Source of the DNA: Anaerolineae bacterium
GTDB lineage: Bacteria > Chloroflexota > Anaerolineae > Aggregatilineales > J027
DNA length: 64,000 bases
Assembly (NCBI GenBank): GCA_021463865.1
Contig: JAJTXY010000001.1
Location: 186,001 to 250,000 of the forward strand
Reading direction: 5' to 3'
Shown: one piece after another, positions 35,640 through 44,915 of the stretch
Numbering within the stretch: the stretch's first letter is position 1
Layout of the letters: each line of letters opens with the position of its first letter
The notes under the pieces: generated by a model
Seen by the model: the letters and a program-made list of their open reading frames with translations, nothing else
What the model was told of the DNA's origin: nothing
Databases searched by the model: none
Position numbers and translations under genes: made by a program

Positions 35640-35668
35640 TTGCAGTTAGGCGGGCATTGTGGTATGGT
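35640..35668 (+). promoter_or_regulatory. Candidate rpmB promoter
   Basis: TTGCAG (35640-35645) and TATGGT (35663-35668) are separated by 17 bases, with a start expected about 45 bases before rpmB. Both boxes match the consensus only partly. Confidence 0.35.
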
Positions 35669-35721
35669 ATTGCCCCAATTTCCGGCGATAGATCAACAAG
35701 TTTAGCAGACGGGACACTCTC

Positions 35722-35934
35722 ATGGCGAAATGTGAATACTGCGGAAAACACACGCAGTTTGGTCAGAACAATCCTTTTTCGCAAAAGAAAACAAAACGCA
35801 CCTTTAAACCCAACCTGCAAAAAGTTCAGGTATCGGAAGAAGGCCGCGTCGTTTCGCGCGTACTCTGCACCAAATGCGTCAAGAACATCGGTAAACACCG
35901 TAATCGGCCTGTGGCGAAAAAAGCAACCGCTTAA
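35722..35934 (+). CDS. rpmB: 50S ribosomal protein L28
   Basis: 70 residues. MAKCEYCGKHTQFG and NKRTFKPNLQKV-like sequence identify bL28. Cys4/Cys7 and Cys49/Cys52 form the zinc-binding version. It is a single-gene transcript with its own promoter and terminator. Confidence 0.96.
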   Translation: MAKCEYCGKHTQFGQNNPFSQKKTKRTFKPNLQKVQVSEEGRVVSRVLCTKCVKNIGKHRNRPVAKKATA

Positions 35935-35965
35935 CACAGGTTGTTCACTCTTGATACTCCGGAAG

Positions 35966-35988
35966 GCCAGCTTGTGCTGGCTTTTTGG
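35966..35988 (+). terminator. Rho-independent terminator after rpmB
   Basis: GCCAGC (35966-35971), a 4-base loop TTGT, GCTGGC (35976-35981), then TTTTTGG. It lies 32 bases past the rpmB stop and just before the convergent rpe stop. Confidence 0.85.
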
Positions 35989-36000
35989 TTGCCGTCATGC

Positions 36001-36666
36001 TTAATCTTTTGTGATAGCCTGTTGAATCGCTTTAATGCCGCTGGCAATGCCTCCATTGGCGGCAAAAATGCTGTTGCCCGCAATCAACACATTCGCACCA
36101 GCTTCTAGCACTTGTGGTGTTGTATCGGCATCAATCCCGCCATCCACTCCAATATCCACTGACCGTTCCCCAACCATCTGCCGAATTTGCCGAATTTTAG
36201 GCAGTGTCTCTGGTAAAAACGTCTGCCCACCAAAACCCGGATTGACCGTCATTACCAAAACAATATCCACAAGATGTATAATCTCACTCAACAAAATAGC
36301 CGGGGTATGGGGATTAATGGCAACCCCCGCCCGCACGCCTAACAACTTTATATTTTGCAGTGTGCGGTGTAAATGGGAACAGACCTCAAGGTGAACCGTT
36401 AGGGCCGACGCGCCAGCATCTACAAATGCTTGGAGATGGCGGTCTGGCTCAATAATCATCAAATGCACATCTAATGGGAGGTTAGTGACTGTGCGAATGG
36501 CCTTGACGACCAACGATCCCATCGTGATATTGGGGACAAATACGCCATCCATGACGTCAATGTGGATTTGAGATGCACCATGTTCAGCGGCGACTTGAAT
36601 TTGTTCACCCAGCCGGGTGAAATCTGCCGAAAGCACAGAAGGAGCAATTTTGATGGGTTGGGCCAC
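36001..36666 (-). CDS. rpe: Ribulose-phosphate 3-epimerase
   Basis: 221 residues from a GTG start at 36664-36666 with AAGGA about 10 bases upstream, giving VAQPIKIAPSVLSADF, the usual start. The open frame extends to 36858, but the extra 64 residues have no family resemblance. Key motifs are IHIDVMDGVFVPNI (metal ligands), DVHLMIIEPD and VMTVNPGFGGQ. The enzyme interconverts ribulose-5-phosphate and xylulose-5-phosphate. It is convergent with rpmB and divergent from the kinase operon. Confidence 0.93.
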   Translation of the reverse strand: MAQPIKIAPSVLSADFTRLGEQIQVAAEHGASQIHIDVMDGVFVPNITMGSLVVKAIRTVTNLPLDVHLMIIEPDRHLQAFVDAGASALTVHLEVCSHLHRTLQNIKLLGVRAGVAINPHTPAILLSEIIHLVDIVLVMTVNPGFGGQTFLPETLPKIRQIRQMVGERSVDIGVDGGIDADTTPQVLEAGANVLIAGNSIFAANGGIASGIKAIQQAITKD

Positions 36667-36909
36667 GAAATCAGAGTCCTTGATAGTAGAATCTGTCGTC
36701 AATCGGAAGATTTTAACGTTGTAGGTGCATAAAAACAATCGTGTGTCAGAATTTAGACAGTGTGAAATTGATAAATATAACACAAATTTAGTGATTGATT
36801 TTGATACGCATCTTGATTTAAACTTAATTATGTAAATTGCCTTAGCCTCTGGATTCAAAATTTAGCAAATACATTTGAAGGACTGATCACTTGAGAATCT
36901 AGGAGTCCA

Positions 36910-39063
36910 TTGGTTAAGCACATGACAACATTTTCTGGCTTGGAACTCCCAAACCCCAACACAACTTCTGGCTCCTCTTCATCAGGAAATCCATTCGATA
37001 TTGCCACCACGCAATTATCCCAGATTATGTCTCGTTTGCCGGGGATTATGTGGACGACGGATAGGAATTTGGTTATTACCCGTATAAGCGGCGCGGGCCT
37101 GAAACTGCTGAATCGCAGCCCGCAAGAATATATTGGGCGCAATTTGGCCGAGATTGTTGACTCGCAGCAACTTTCGTCTATTGCAGTCTCAGAGCACCAA
37201 AAAGCTCTGGCTGGCAAAGTGGGGCATTACGAAATCGCCGTAGATCAACGTCAACTTGAAGTGACCGTGCAATCGTTGTTGGATGAACAAGGCCAAACCA
37301 TTGGCTGTGTGGCGCTGGCCGTTGATATTACCAATCAAAAAGAAGCCGAACGTGCGCTGGCCTATATTTCTGACCGCATGATCTTGCTTAATCGGGTGAT
37401 TTCGTTGGCAGGTTCGACTCTCAATGTCAATAAGGTGCTGGAAGTGGCGTGTCAGGAATTGGCCCAAACATTTGGTGTGCCCCAAGTTGCGGCTGCCCTT
37501 TTTGATGAGAACCAGATCGAGGGCCGTATTGTTGCGGAATATCTTGCCCCCGGTTGTATTTCGGCGATGGGGATGACATTTCCTTTACGGGATAATCCCC
37601 TCAATGAAGACCTCATTCAGTTCAAAAATCCGATTGCGATTACGGATGTCATGACCGACCCGCTAACCGTGCAGGTGCGATCCATCATGCAAGAGCGGAA
37701 AACGGCCTCGATTCTGATAGTGCCTCTAACCGTAAGGGGAGAGGTGATTGGATCCATTGGGATTGATTCGCCTGTCGCGCGGGAATTTACCCAAGATGAA
37801 ATTGAACTGGCCGCCGCCGTCGCTTTATCGGTGTCGCAGGCTTTGGACAACGGAATGCTGCATCAGCAGTTGGAATCGCACAATGAGCGACTGGCTCAGT
37901 TGGTCGAAAAACGCACTGCCGAATTGCAGCGGGTTAATGAGCGCATGACCGCCATTTTAAACGGCAGTAGTGACGCGATTATCTTTACCCACAATGATGG
38001 CACGATTCGTAATACCAATGAGGCTTTTGACCGATTATTCGGTTATGCACCGGACGAAGCCTTTAGTTCTCCTATTGAAATTTTGGCCGAACCTCCCTTT
38101 GACCAACCACTGATCGAGGCGCTTAGAACGGCGGTTCAGACGGGTGAGCCACAGCGCCTTACCATTATTGCTCGCCGCCGCGATAACTCCACCTTTGACG
38201 CTGACGTTGCGCTTTCTTCTGTGCCGGAAACAGATCAGGTAGCCGGGGGTACGGTATGCAGCCTGCGTGATATCACCCAATTGAAAGAGGTGGAGCGCCT
38301 CAAGGATCGTTTTGTTTCGACAGTTAGCCACGAGTTACGCACACCTATCACAGGTATTCTGTTGGGAGCTAACAGTCTGCATCAACATTATCCCCGTTTA
38401 AGTGATACGCAACGCCTCGAAATTATCCGCCGCCTTCTCGATCAATCTGCTTCATTGGCCGAACTGATTGAGGGGATTCTTTCGTTGTCGCGGTTTGATT
38501 TGCAGAAGCATCGCACAGAAGCCGTTCGGGTAGATATGGTGGAATCTGTTGTATCTATTGTGGAGGAGTTTCGACTTACCATCCAAAACAAACGGCTGAC
38601 CCTCGAGCTTACCAAACCGACCATGCCTGCCTATGTACGTGGATCACGCCTCGATTTTTCGCGGATATGGCGCAATTTAATTGATAACGCGATCAAATAT
38701 ACCCCTGAGGGAAAAGTTTTAGTGGTGTTGAAGACTGTTGATACTACGTCCGGGCCCGTGCCGGATGATCTTAAACCACAGGATCTACCCGCTGGACGTT
38801 ACGTTGTGGGCCAAGTGTCCGATAGCGGGCGGGGTATTCCGGCGAACGATATGACACATTTGTTTACGCGGTTTTATCGTGGCAATGCGTCGCAAAGTAA
38901 TATTCCCGGCAGTGGGCTGGGATTATCCTTAGTCAAAGAAATCGTGACCTTTTATAAAGGATCAATTACCGTAAGAAGTGAAGCGGGCGTTGGAAGCACC
39001 TTTACCTTTTGGCTGCCTGCGGACACAGCGGATGTTACTGACACGGAGGAACCACCGGTATGA
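36910..39063 (+). CDS. Soluble sensor histidine kinase (PAS-GAF-PAS-HisKA-HATPase)
   Basis: 717 residues without a membrane segment. In order: a PAS domain (about 35-155), a GAF domain (about 170-320) and a coiled-coil linker (LVEKRTAELQRVNERM), then a second PAS (about 350-465), the phospho-acceptor region (STVSHELRTPITG) and the ATPase (NLIDNAIKY, DSGRGIP, GSGLGLSLVKE). It must sense a cytoplasmic cue. The start may be TTG at 36910 (AGGAG 4 bases before) or ATG at 36922. Its stop overlaps the next gene (ATGA), so the receiver-kinase downstream is a likely partner. Confidence 0.93.
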   Translation: MVKHMTTFSGLELPNPNTTSGSSSSGNPFDIATTQLSQIMSRLPGIMWTTDRNLVITRISGAGLKLLNRSPQEYIGRNLAEIVDSQQLSSIAVSEHQKALAGKVGHYEIAVDQRQLEVTVQSLLDEQGQTIGCVALAVDITNQKEAERALAYISDRMILLNRVISLAGSTLNVNKVLEVACQELAQTFGVPQVAAALFDENQIEGRIVAEYLAPGCISAMGMTFPLRDNPLNEDLIQFKNPIAITDVMTDPLTVQVRSIMQERKTASILIVPLTVRGEVIGSIGIDSPVAREFTQDEIELAAAVALSVSQALDNGMLHQQLESHNERLAQLVEKRTAELQRVNERMTAILNGSSDAIIFTHNDGTIRNTNEAFDRLFGYAPDEAFSSPIEILAEPPFDQPLIEALRTAVQTGEPQRLTIIARRRDNSTFDADVALSSVPETDQVAGGTVCSLRDITQLKEVERLKDRFVSTVSHELRTPITGILLGANSLHQHYPRLSDTQRLEIIRRLLDQSASLAELIEGILSLSRFDLQKHRTEAVRVDMVESVVSIVEEFRLTIQNKRLTLELTKPTMPAYVRGSRLDFSRIWRNLIDNAIKYTPEGKVLVVLKTVDTTSGPVPDDLKPQDLPAGRYVVGQVSDSGRGIPANDMTHLFTRFYRGNASQSNIPGSGLGLSLVKEIVTFYKGSITVRSEAGVGSTFTFWLPADTADVTDTEEPPV

Positions 39064-40169
39064 CCAAAGTGATGATTGTTGAAGATACCCGGCCCTTGTT
39101 GGAGGGTATCGCGTTTGAACTCGAAATGCGGGGCTATGAAGTATTGACCGCCCCCGATGGACTGGCGGCCCTCAAGGTCTTGGATGATTTAGAGAATAAC
39201 GGACTGCCGGATGTGATTGTCAGTGATATTGCGATGCCCAATTTGGACGGCTATCAATTATTCGAGCGTGTCCAAGCCAATGAGGACTGGCAGGCGATCC
39301 CTTTCATTTTTTTGACGGCACTGGCCTCCGAAAAAGATATTCAATATGGCAAGCGTCTTGGGGCCGATGATTATCTAATTAAGCCCTTTAAGCCTGAAGA
39401 ATTAGTGATTGCCATTGAAAATAAGAAGCGTCGTTTTGAGCAGCTAAAAGCAAGCAGCGAACGCAAATTGGATGTGGTACGGCAGCAGTTAATGGCAATG
39501 ATTTCGCACGAACTGCGGACACCGCTCACCGCGATCTATGGTGGGGCCGAGCTTTTGGCAGATGATTTTGCGCTGGATGAAGATGATATTTCCAAACAGG
39601 CCCTTGAACTCATCCAATCGGGGGCGCGACGCCTCAACCGCCTTGTTAATGAAGTGTTATGGCTAGTCCAATTTAACAGTGGGCATCTTCAGCAGACGTT
39701 TGACACGATGGCGCGGTCTTACGACCTACAGGAGATTTTGCAGACGGCGCGTGAAGTTTTGAACTTTGAAGTGGCAACGGATCGGATAGTATTTTATCAG
39801 AATCAAGATGATGCGGCGCTGTGGGTAAATGGACTACGGGATGTACTGGTAATGATTTTTATGGAAGCCTTCCACAATGCGCTGCGTTTTTCTCAAGATA
39901 ATACACCGGTTGACCTTACTCTTCAGGTCGAGGGCAATCAGGTGACAATTGAACTGACCGATTATGGTAGTGGGATTGCTGCTGGGGACATTGATAAGGT
40001 CTGGGAACCCTTTGTGCAGTCGGATCGCCGTACTCATGAACAGCAAGGCATGGGTCTAGGATTAACCCTTATCCGCGAAGGCGTTCGGCTGCACGGCGGT
40101 GATTGCAAGTTATACAGTGAACTCAATAAAGGGACGATGTTGGTCGTCCAACTCCCGCTCGCTAAATAG
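39060..40169 (+). CDS. Response regulator receiver-histidine kinase fusion, copy 1
   Basis: 369 residues. An N-terminal receiver has the phospho-acceptor Asp56 (SDIAMP) and the conserved Lys108. A helical linker leads to the HisKA box with His150 (SHELRTPLTA) and an ATPase domain (GSGIAAGD, GMGLGLTLIREG). Receiver-first kinases usually take phosphate or an allosteric signal from another kinase and pass it on. It is co-transcribed with the PAS/GAF kinase before it. The histidine-kinase ATPase lacks a clear N-box Asn-Asn pattern, having FHNALRF instead. Confidence 0.92.
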   Translation: MTKVMIVEDTRPLLEGIAFELEMRGYEVLTAPDGLAALKVLDDLENNGLPDVIVSDIAMPNLDGYQLFERVQANEDWQAIPFIFLTALASEKDIQYGKRLGADDYLIKPFKPEELVIAIENKKRRFEQLKASSERKLDVVRQQLMAMISHELRTPLTAIYGGAELLADDFALDEDDISKQALELIQSGARRLNRLVNEVLWLVQFNSGHLQQTFDTMARSYDLQEILQTAREVLNFEVATDRIVFYQNQDDAALWVNGLRDVLVMIFMEAFHNALRFSQDNTPVDLTLQVEGNQVTIELTDYGSGIAAGDIDKVWEPFVQSDRRTHEQQGMGLGLTLIREGVRLHGGDCKLYSELNKGTMLVVQLPLAK

Positions 40170-40192
40170 TTGATAAGGCATACGACAATTTT

Positions 40193-41311
40193 ATGGCACG
40201 TATCCTCATTGCCGAAGACAACCAGAACTTGGTCTATCAGCTTCAAATTGAACTCACTATGCAAGGCTATGAAGTCAGTTGTGCGCTCGATGGGGTAGAG
40301 GCATTGGATCGGTTAAAAAACGAAGCTTTGCCTGACCTCATTATCAGCGATGTTAGTATGCCCAACATGGACGGCTTTGAGTTTTATGCAGCAGTACGCA
40401 GCAACTCGGCGTGGGTGGATATTCCCTTTATCTTTTTGACCGCACGTGACAGCGATGCTGATAAAGATATGGGCTATGGATTGGGAGCGGATGATTATAT
40501 TGTCAAGCCTTTCCAAACTGACCATCTGCTGCGGGTCATTACGGGTAAGCTGAAGCGCCGTCAGATGTTGCAAGCTTCATTCGATGAACAGCGCACGGCA
40601 CTTGAACGAGTGAAGAAGGAACTTACCCAAATGGTTGCCCACGAACTCCGCACGCCATTGGTATCTATTAATTTGGTGCTACAAATTATCTCGCGGCAAA
40701 TGGGTCAGCTTTCTGAGTCCCAACTTCAAGAGTTATTGGATACGATGAGTGCAGGCAGTAACCGCCTGAATCGGCTAACCGACCAGATGGTTTTCCTCAC
40801 CCAACTGGAAGCAGGGGCATTAAACAAACAGGATATTTTGGAATCCGGCTTTCCGATTCATATTAGCGACATTATGACCCTAGCGATCAACCGCGCCCGC
40901 TTATTTGCCTATCGCCAACCCAATATTTCGGTAAACCTTGACGAGCGCGACCACCAGATCAAGGTGATGTGTGATAAGCGTGCCCTAGAACATGCGCTGG
41001 CCGAAGTGATTTCTAACGCCATGATATTTTCGCCACCGGATGGAGCCATCGAAGTCAGTCAGTGGAAGGCAAATGGGCGCGGGTGGATTAGTATAACCGA
41101 TCATGGCAGTGGGATGACCCCTGAGCAAGTCACTCAGGCCATGCAGAGATTCCAACAGGTCAACCGCGAATCCCAAGAACAACAGGGAGTCGGTTTGGGC
41201 CTGCCATTGGCAATCAACATCATCGAAGCACACGGCGGCAACCTCGACATCAAATCCGTGCTTGGCAAGGGAACACAAGTCATCATTGATCTACCCCTCA
41301 TCACATCATAG
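40193..41311 (+). CDS. Response regulator receiver-histidine kinase fusion, copy 2
   Basis: 372 residues, a close architectural paralogue of the preceding gene. The receiver Asp is 53 (SDVSMP) with Lys105; the HisKA His is again residue 150 (AHELRTPLVS); the ATPase has VISNAMIFSPP and GVGLGLPLAIN. It is 23 bases after copy 1. No DNA-binding regulator lies nearby, so the output is either a distant regulator or another kinase. Confidence 0.92.
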   Translation: MARILIAEDNQNLVYQLQIELTMQGYEVSCALDGVEALDRLKNEALPDLIISDVSMPNMDGFEFYAAVRSNSAWVDIPFIFLTARDSDADKDMGYGLGADDYIVKPFQTDHLLRVITGKLKRRQMLQASFDEQRTALERVKKELTQMVAHELRTPLVSINLVLQIISRQMGQLSESQLQELLDTMSAGSNRLNRLTDQMVFLTQLEAGALNKQDILESGFPIHISDIMTLAINRARLFAYRQPNISVNLDERDHQIKVMCDKRALEHALAEVISNAMIFSPPDGAIEVSQWKANGRGWISITDHGSGMTPEQVTQAMQRFQQVNRESQEQQGVGLGLPLAINIIEAHGGNLDIKSVLGKGTQVIIDLPLITS

Positions 41312-41341
41312 TCCACTTGATTAGTTGTCTAGTGACTTTTT
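41310..41341 (+). terminator. Weak terminator after the kinase operon
   Basis: AGTCCACT (41310-41317) pairs with AGTGACT (41331-41337) with one bulged base, followed by a T run. It overlaps the kinase stop codon. Confidence 0.4.
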
Positions 41342-41424
41342 GTACTGTTAGGTGAAATCCAGCTTGGGTAAACATTAGATGGGGGATAGAAAACAATTGT
41401 AGATCAGCACTCAAAGGAATCCTA

Positions 41425-42978
41425 ATGCCTCGTAATGATCCGCGTATTCTTGAACTTCGTGCATTACGCGAAAAATCCAGACAAGGTGGCGGTGTCCAGC
41501 GTATCGAGAAGCAGCATCAGAAAGGCAAAATGACCGCCCGTGAACGGTTGAGTTTGCTGCTTGACCCCGGCACATTTAATGAACTTGAACCCTTCATTAC
41601 CCATCAGGGCCAACCAGCGCAGTCACCGGAAGAAAAATATCTTGGCGAGGGTGTGGTCACGGGTTACGGTCAAATTGAGGGGCGCACGGTGTATGTGTAT
41701 GCCCAAGATTTTACGATTTTTGGCGGTACGCTCAGTGAAATGCAGAGCCACAAAATCTGTCGTGTGATGGATTTGGCGCTACGCAACGGGGTACCTATCA
41801 TCGGGCTGATTGATTCCGGTGGCGCTCGTATCCAAGATGGGGTCAGTAGCCTTGCTGGATATGCCGAAATTTTCCGCCGCAACGCCCAATATTCAGGTGT
41901 CATCCCCCAAATTAGCCTAATGCTTGGGCCGTGCGCGGGTGGAGCGGCCTATTCCCCGGCGCTGACAGACATTCTGATTATGGTCGAAAACACCTCGTTC
42001 ATGTTTCTAACTGGGCCTGAAGTAATTAAAACCGTGACGGGCGAGGTGATAGATGCAGAGCAGTTGGGGGGTGCCTATACCCATACGGCGGTGAGCGGGG
42101 TGGCGCATCTGGCAACTCCATCTGAAAATGCGGCCCTTGCAATGTGCCGCCGGGTCTTGAGCTATCTGCCTTCCAATAATGTCGAAAATCCGCCCTATTA
42201 CCCGCCCCAAGATGACCCGCTGCGGATGGAATCCCGGTTGAATGAAATTGTCCCGCTCGATTCTACGACGCCCTATCATATGCACGAGGTTATTGACCTG
42301 ATTGTGGACGAACGGTCATTCCTAGAACTGCAACCGCATTGGGGACAAAATGCCATTACCGGATTTGCCCGGATTGGTGGACACAGTGTTGGGATTGTGG
42401 CGCAAGAACCAACCAGCATGGCCGGGGTGATTGATATTGATGCGTCCGACAAAATGACCCGCTTTGTGCGGATGTGTGACTGCTTCAATGTCCCAATCGT
42501 GACTTTTGTGGATTCGCCCGGATTTTTGCCGGGGGTGGATCAAGAACATCGCGGCATTATCCGGCATGGCGCGAAACTGCTCTATGGCTATTCCGAAGCG
42601 ACAGTCCCCAAGATTTGCGTGATTACCCGTAAAGCCTATGGCGGGGCCTATGTGGTGATGAGCAGCAAATATTTGGGCACGGACATCACCTATGCGTGGC
42701 CGAGTGCCGAAGTTGCGGTGATGGGGCCAGAAGGGGCGGTTGGGATTATCTATAAAAGCCAGATCGAAAAGGCTGCCGACCCTGCCGCCGAACGTCAGCG
42801 CCTATTGGATGAGTATCGCCGCAAATGGAATAACCCGTATCAAGCAGCCGGGGCTGGTTATGTGGATGATGTCATCGAGCCGTCCGAAACGCGCCCCAAA
42901 ATCATTGCCGCCCTTGCCGCTCTGCGGGATAAATACGCTCCTAATCCGCCGCGCAAACATGGCAATATGCCCGTTTAG
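41425..42978 (+). CDS. mmdA: Methylmalonyl-CoA decarboxylase alpha (carboxyltransferase) subunit
   Basis: 517 residues of the acyl-CoA carboxylase beta/carboxyltransferase family: the start RNDPRILELRALREKSRQGGG, MTARERLSLLLDPGTF, GLIDSGGARIQDGV, GPCAGGAAYSPALTD, and in the second half VDSPGFLPGVDQEHRGIIRHGAKLL-type sequence followed by YGGAYVVM. It could be the beta subunit of propionyl-CoA carboxylase, but the genes directly after it encode the gamma, biotin and beta subunits of a sodium-pumping decarboxylase, so a methylmalonyl-CoA decarboxylase alpha subunit is the better reading. Confidence 0.88.
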   Translation: MPRNDPRILELRALREKSRQGGGVQRIEKQHQKGKMTARERLSLLLDPGTFNELEPFITHQGQPAQSPEEKYLGEGVVTGYGQIEGRTVYVYAQDFTIFGGTLSEMQSHKICRVMDLALRNGVPIIGLIDSGGARIQDGVSSLAGYAEIFRRNAQYSGVIPQISLMLGPCAGGAAYSPALTDILIMVENTSFMFLTGPEVIKTVTGEVIDAEQLGGAYTHTAVSGVAHLATPSENAALAMCRRVLSYLPSNNVENPPYYPPQDDPLRMESRLNEIVPLDSTTPYHMHEVIDLIVDERSFLELQPHWGQNAITGFARIGGHSVGIVAQEPTSMAGVIDIDASDKMTRFVRMCDCFNVPIVTFVDSPGFLPGVDQEHRGIIRHGAKLLYGYSEATVPKICVITRKAYGGAYVVMSSKYLGTDITYAWPSAEVAVMGPEGAVGIIYKSQIEKAADPAAERQRLLDEYRRKWNNPYQAAGAGYVDDVIEPSETRPKIIAALAALRDKYAPNPPRKHGNMPV

Positions 42979-42996
42979 TCGAGGGGATGATACATA

Positions 42997-43326
42997 ATGG
43001 CTGAAAATCTTTCGACAGCCCTACAAATCACGGTGATTGGTATGGGGTTGGTCTTTGGGGGAATTCTGATTTTGTGGGGACTGATGTCTGTATTGCTCAG
43101 GCTAACCACGCCTAAAGATGTGACAACCGAAGTTCCCTCTACGGGTGACGCTGACGAGGCCTATGTACAAAAACGTCGGGTGGCTGCACTGGCGGTTGCC
43201 ATCGCGTTGGCCCACGAGCGTGATCAGCAAAAGCCTCAACCATTCCCAATGCCGCCAACTGCAATTGTTAGCGCATGGCAGGCAGTCATGCGCACCAATC
43301 AATTAAGACGCCGAGGGACGCGATGA
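42997..43326 (+). CDS. mmdD: Decarboxylase gamma/delta chain (OadG family)
   Basis: 109 residues with one N-terminal membrane helix (VIGMGLVFGGILILWGLM) followed by a charged tail; this is the OadG layout. It anchors the carboxyltransferase to the membrane beta subunit. It lies 18 bases after the alpha subunit, and its stop overlaps the biotin-protein start (ATGA). Confidence 0.85.
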   Translation: MAENLSTALQITVIGMGLVFGGILILWGLMSVLLRLTTPKDVTTEVPSTGDADEAYVQKRRVAALAVAIALAHERDQQKPQPFPMPPTAIVSAWQAVMRTNQLRRRGTR

Positions 43327-43760
43327 AGTATCGAATGACGGTCAATGACCAAACCTATGAAGTTGAAATTATAGATTTACACGCCTCTCCTGTATTGGTT
43401 ACGGTAGATGGCGAGCGTTTTGAGGTACTGCCGGAAATGGTCGAGTTGGAAATTGCCCGACCTGCCCCTAAGCCCGTTAATCCTCAACCGCGTGCCACTC
43501 CTACCAACGGGGGGAGTTCAACCCCACGTAATCCGAATGCGATTGCCGCACCGATTCCCGGTGTGATTGTCTCGATTGCGGTGAAGGTGGGGGAGGTTAT
43601 CAGTGTGGGCCAAGAGGTGTGTATCTTGGAAGCCATGAAGATGAAAAATGTCATTCGGGCCAACCGCGCCGGACGTATTGAGGACATCAAGGTGAGTGTC
43701 GGCCAACAGGTCAGACACAGCGATGTCTTGATGACGGTTGGGACGGAGGTGGCTCTGTGA
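43323..43760 (+). CDS. mmdC: Biotin carboxyl carrier subunit of the decarboxylase
   Basis: 145 residues from ATG at 43323 overlapping the gamma-chain stop. The N-terminal half (MKYRMTVNDQTYEVEI) is typical of decarboxylase biotin subunits. A Pro-rich linker precedes a lipoyl/biotinyl domain with EAMKMKN, whose central Lys is biotinylated. It carries carboxyl from the alpha to the beta subunit. Its stop overlaps the next start (GTGA). Confidence 0.93.
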   Translation: MKYRMTVNDQTYEVEIIDLHASPVLVTVDGERFEVLPEMVELEIARPAPKPVNPQPRATPTNGGSSTPRNPNAIAAPIPGVIVSIAVKVGEVISVGQEVCILEAMKMKNVIRANRAGRIEDIKVSVGQQVRHSDVLMTVGTEVAL

Positions 43761-44884
43761 ATTATGCCGAGTTATGGGACGAACTAAGCAAGGGGATTAC
43801 CCATTTCACGGCGGGCAATGTCGTGATGATGGCGGTTGGCGGCATTTTGATTGCGCTGGCCGTCCTCAAAGAATACGAACCAGTGCTGCTGCTGCCGATT
43901 GGTTTTGGTTGTGTCTTGGCAAATATGCCCCTGACTGGCATGAACGAGGCCGATGGATTGTTCGGGGTGTTATACGACGCGGGGATCAAAACCGAGTTAT
44001 TTCCCCTACTGATTTTTATTGGCGTAGGGGCGATGATTGATTTCAGTCCACTGCTGGCAATGCCGCGCATGGTTTTATTGGGGGCGGCGGGTCAATTTGG
44101 GATTTTTGGCACGCTCATTTTGGCGACCCTCTTGGGTTTTTCGATTAACGAAGCGGCTTCAATTGGCGTCATTGGCGCGATTGACGGCCCAACCTCGATT
44201 TTTGTAGCAACCAAACTTGCGCCGAATTTACTGGCCCCGATTGCAGTCGCCGCCTATTCATATATGAGCCTGATTCCAATCATCCAACCACCGCTGATCC
44301 GTTTACTGACTACTTCTGAAGAGCGTCGGATTCGGATGACATATACACCGCGCCCGGTTTCGCCGCGCACGCTGGTGTTGTTTCCGGTTGCCGTGACGGT
44401 AGTCGTCGGTTTGCTGGTGCCGGATGCCACCCCCTTGATCAGCATGTTGATGTTGGGCAATCTGCTGCGCGAAAGCCATGTGGTGGATCGGCTGAACAAG
44501 GCTGCCCAAAATGAACTGATTAACATTGCCACGCTGTTTTTGGGGATCACGATTGGTTCGACGATGGTGGCCTCCAAATTCCTTGAAGTGGATACGCTGC
44601 TGATTTTAGTGTTGGGTCTACTGGCCTTTGTGCTGGATACAGTGGCAGGGCTACTGTTTGGTAAAGCCCTTTCGCGGGTGACGGGGGGTAAGATTAACCC
44701 CATCATCGGCGCGGCGGGGATTAGTGCTTTCCCGATGGCGGGACGGTTGGCGGCCCAGATTGCACAGGAAGAAGATTACGAAAACTTCATTCTGATGCAC
44801 GCGATGGGTGCAAACACGGCTGGTCAATTGGGCAGCGTGATGGCTGGCGGTATCTTGTTAGCGCTGGTCACAGGTGTTTTGTAG
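43757..44884 (+). CDS. mmdB: Sodium-pumping decarboxylase beta subunit (OadB/MmdB family)
   Basis: 375 residues with about ten membrane segments, starting GTG. Family blocks are FIGVGAMIDFSPLL, VIGAIDGPTSIF (retaining the key Asp of the DGPT motif) and the C-terminal NPIIGAAGISAFPMAGR and HAMGANTAGQLGSV. This subunit decarboxylates carboxybiotin and moves sodium outward. The gene order alpha, gamma, biotin, beta matches the Veillonella methylmalonyl-CoA decarboxylase operon apart from the small epsilon subunit, which I do not see. Confidence 0.93.
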   Translation: MNYAELWDELSKGITHFTAGNVVMMAVGGILIALAVLKEYEPVLLLPIGFGCVLANMPLTGMNEADGLFGVLYDAGIKTELFPLLIFIGVGAMIDFSPLLAMPRMVLLGAAGQFGIFGTLILATLLGFSINEAASIGVIGAIDGPTSIFVATKLAPNLLAPIAVAAYSYMSLIPIIQPPLIRLLTTSEERRIRMTYTPRPVSPRTLVLFPVAVTVVVGLLVPDATPLISMLMLGNLLRESHVVDRLNKAAQNELINIATLFLGITIGSTMVASKFLEVDTLLILVLGLLAFVLDTVAGLLFGKALSRVTGGKINPIIGAAGISAFPMAGRLAAQIAQEEDYENFILMHAMGANTAGQLGSVMAGGILLALVTGVL

Positions 44885-44889
44885 AAACA

Positions 44890-44912
44890 GGGCGGCGCTG
44901 AACCGCCCTTTT
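44890..44912 (+). terminator. Terminator between mmdB and ppk1
   Basis: GGGCGG (44890-44895) pairs with CCGCCC (44903-44908) across 7 bases, then TTTT. It sits between two convergent genes and may act on both. Confidence 0.75.
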
Positions 44913-44915
44913 GGG

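Noticed and set aside
36667-36858. 64-residue N-terminal extension of rpe
   Set aside because: No resemblance to the family; a GTG with a ribosome site gives the standard length.
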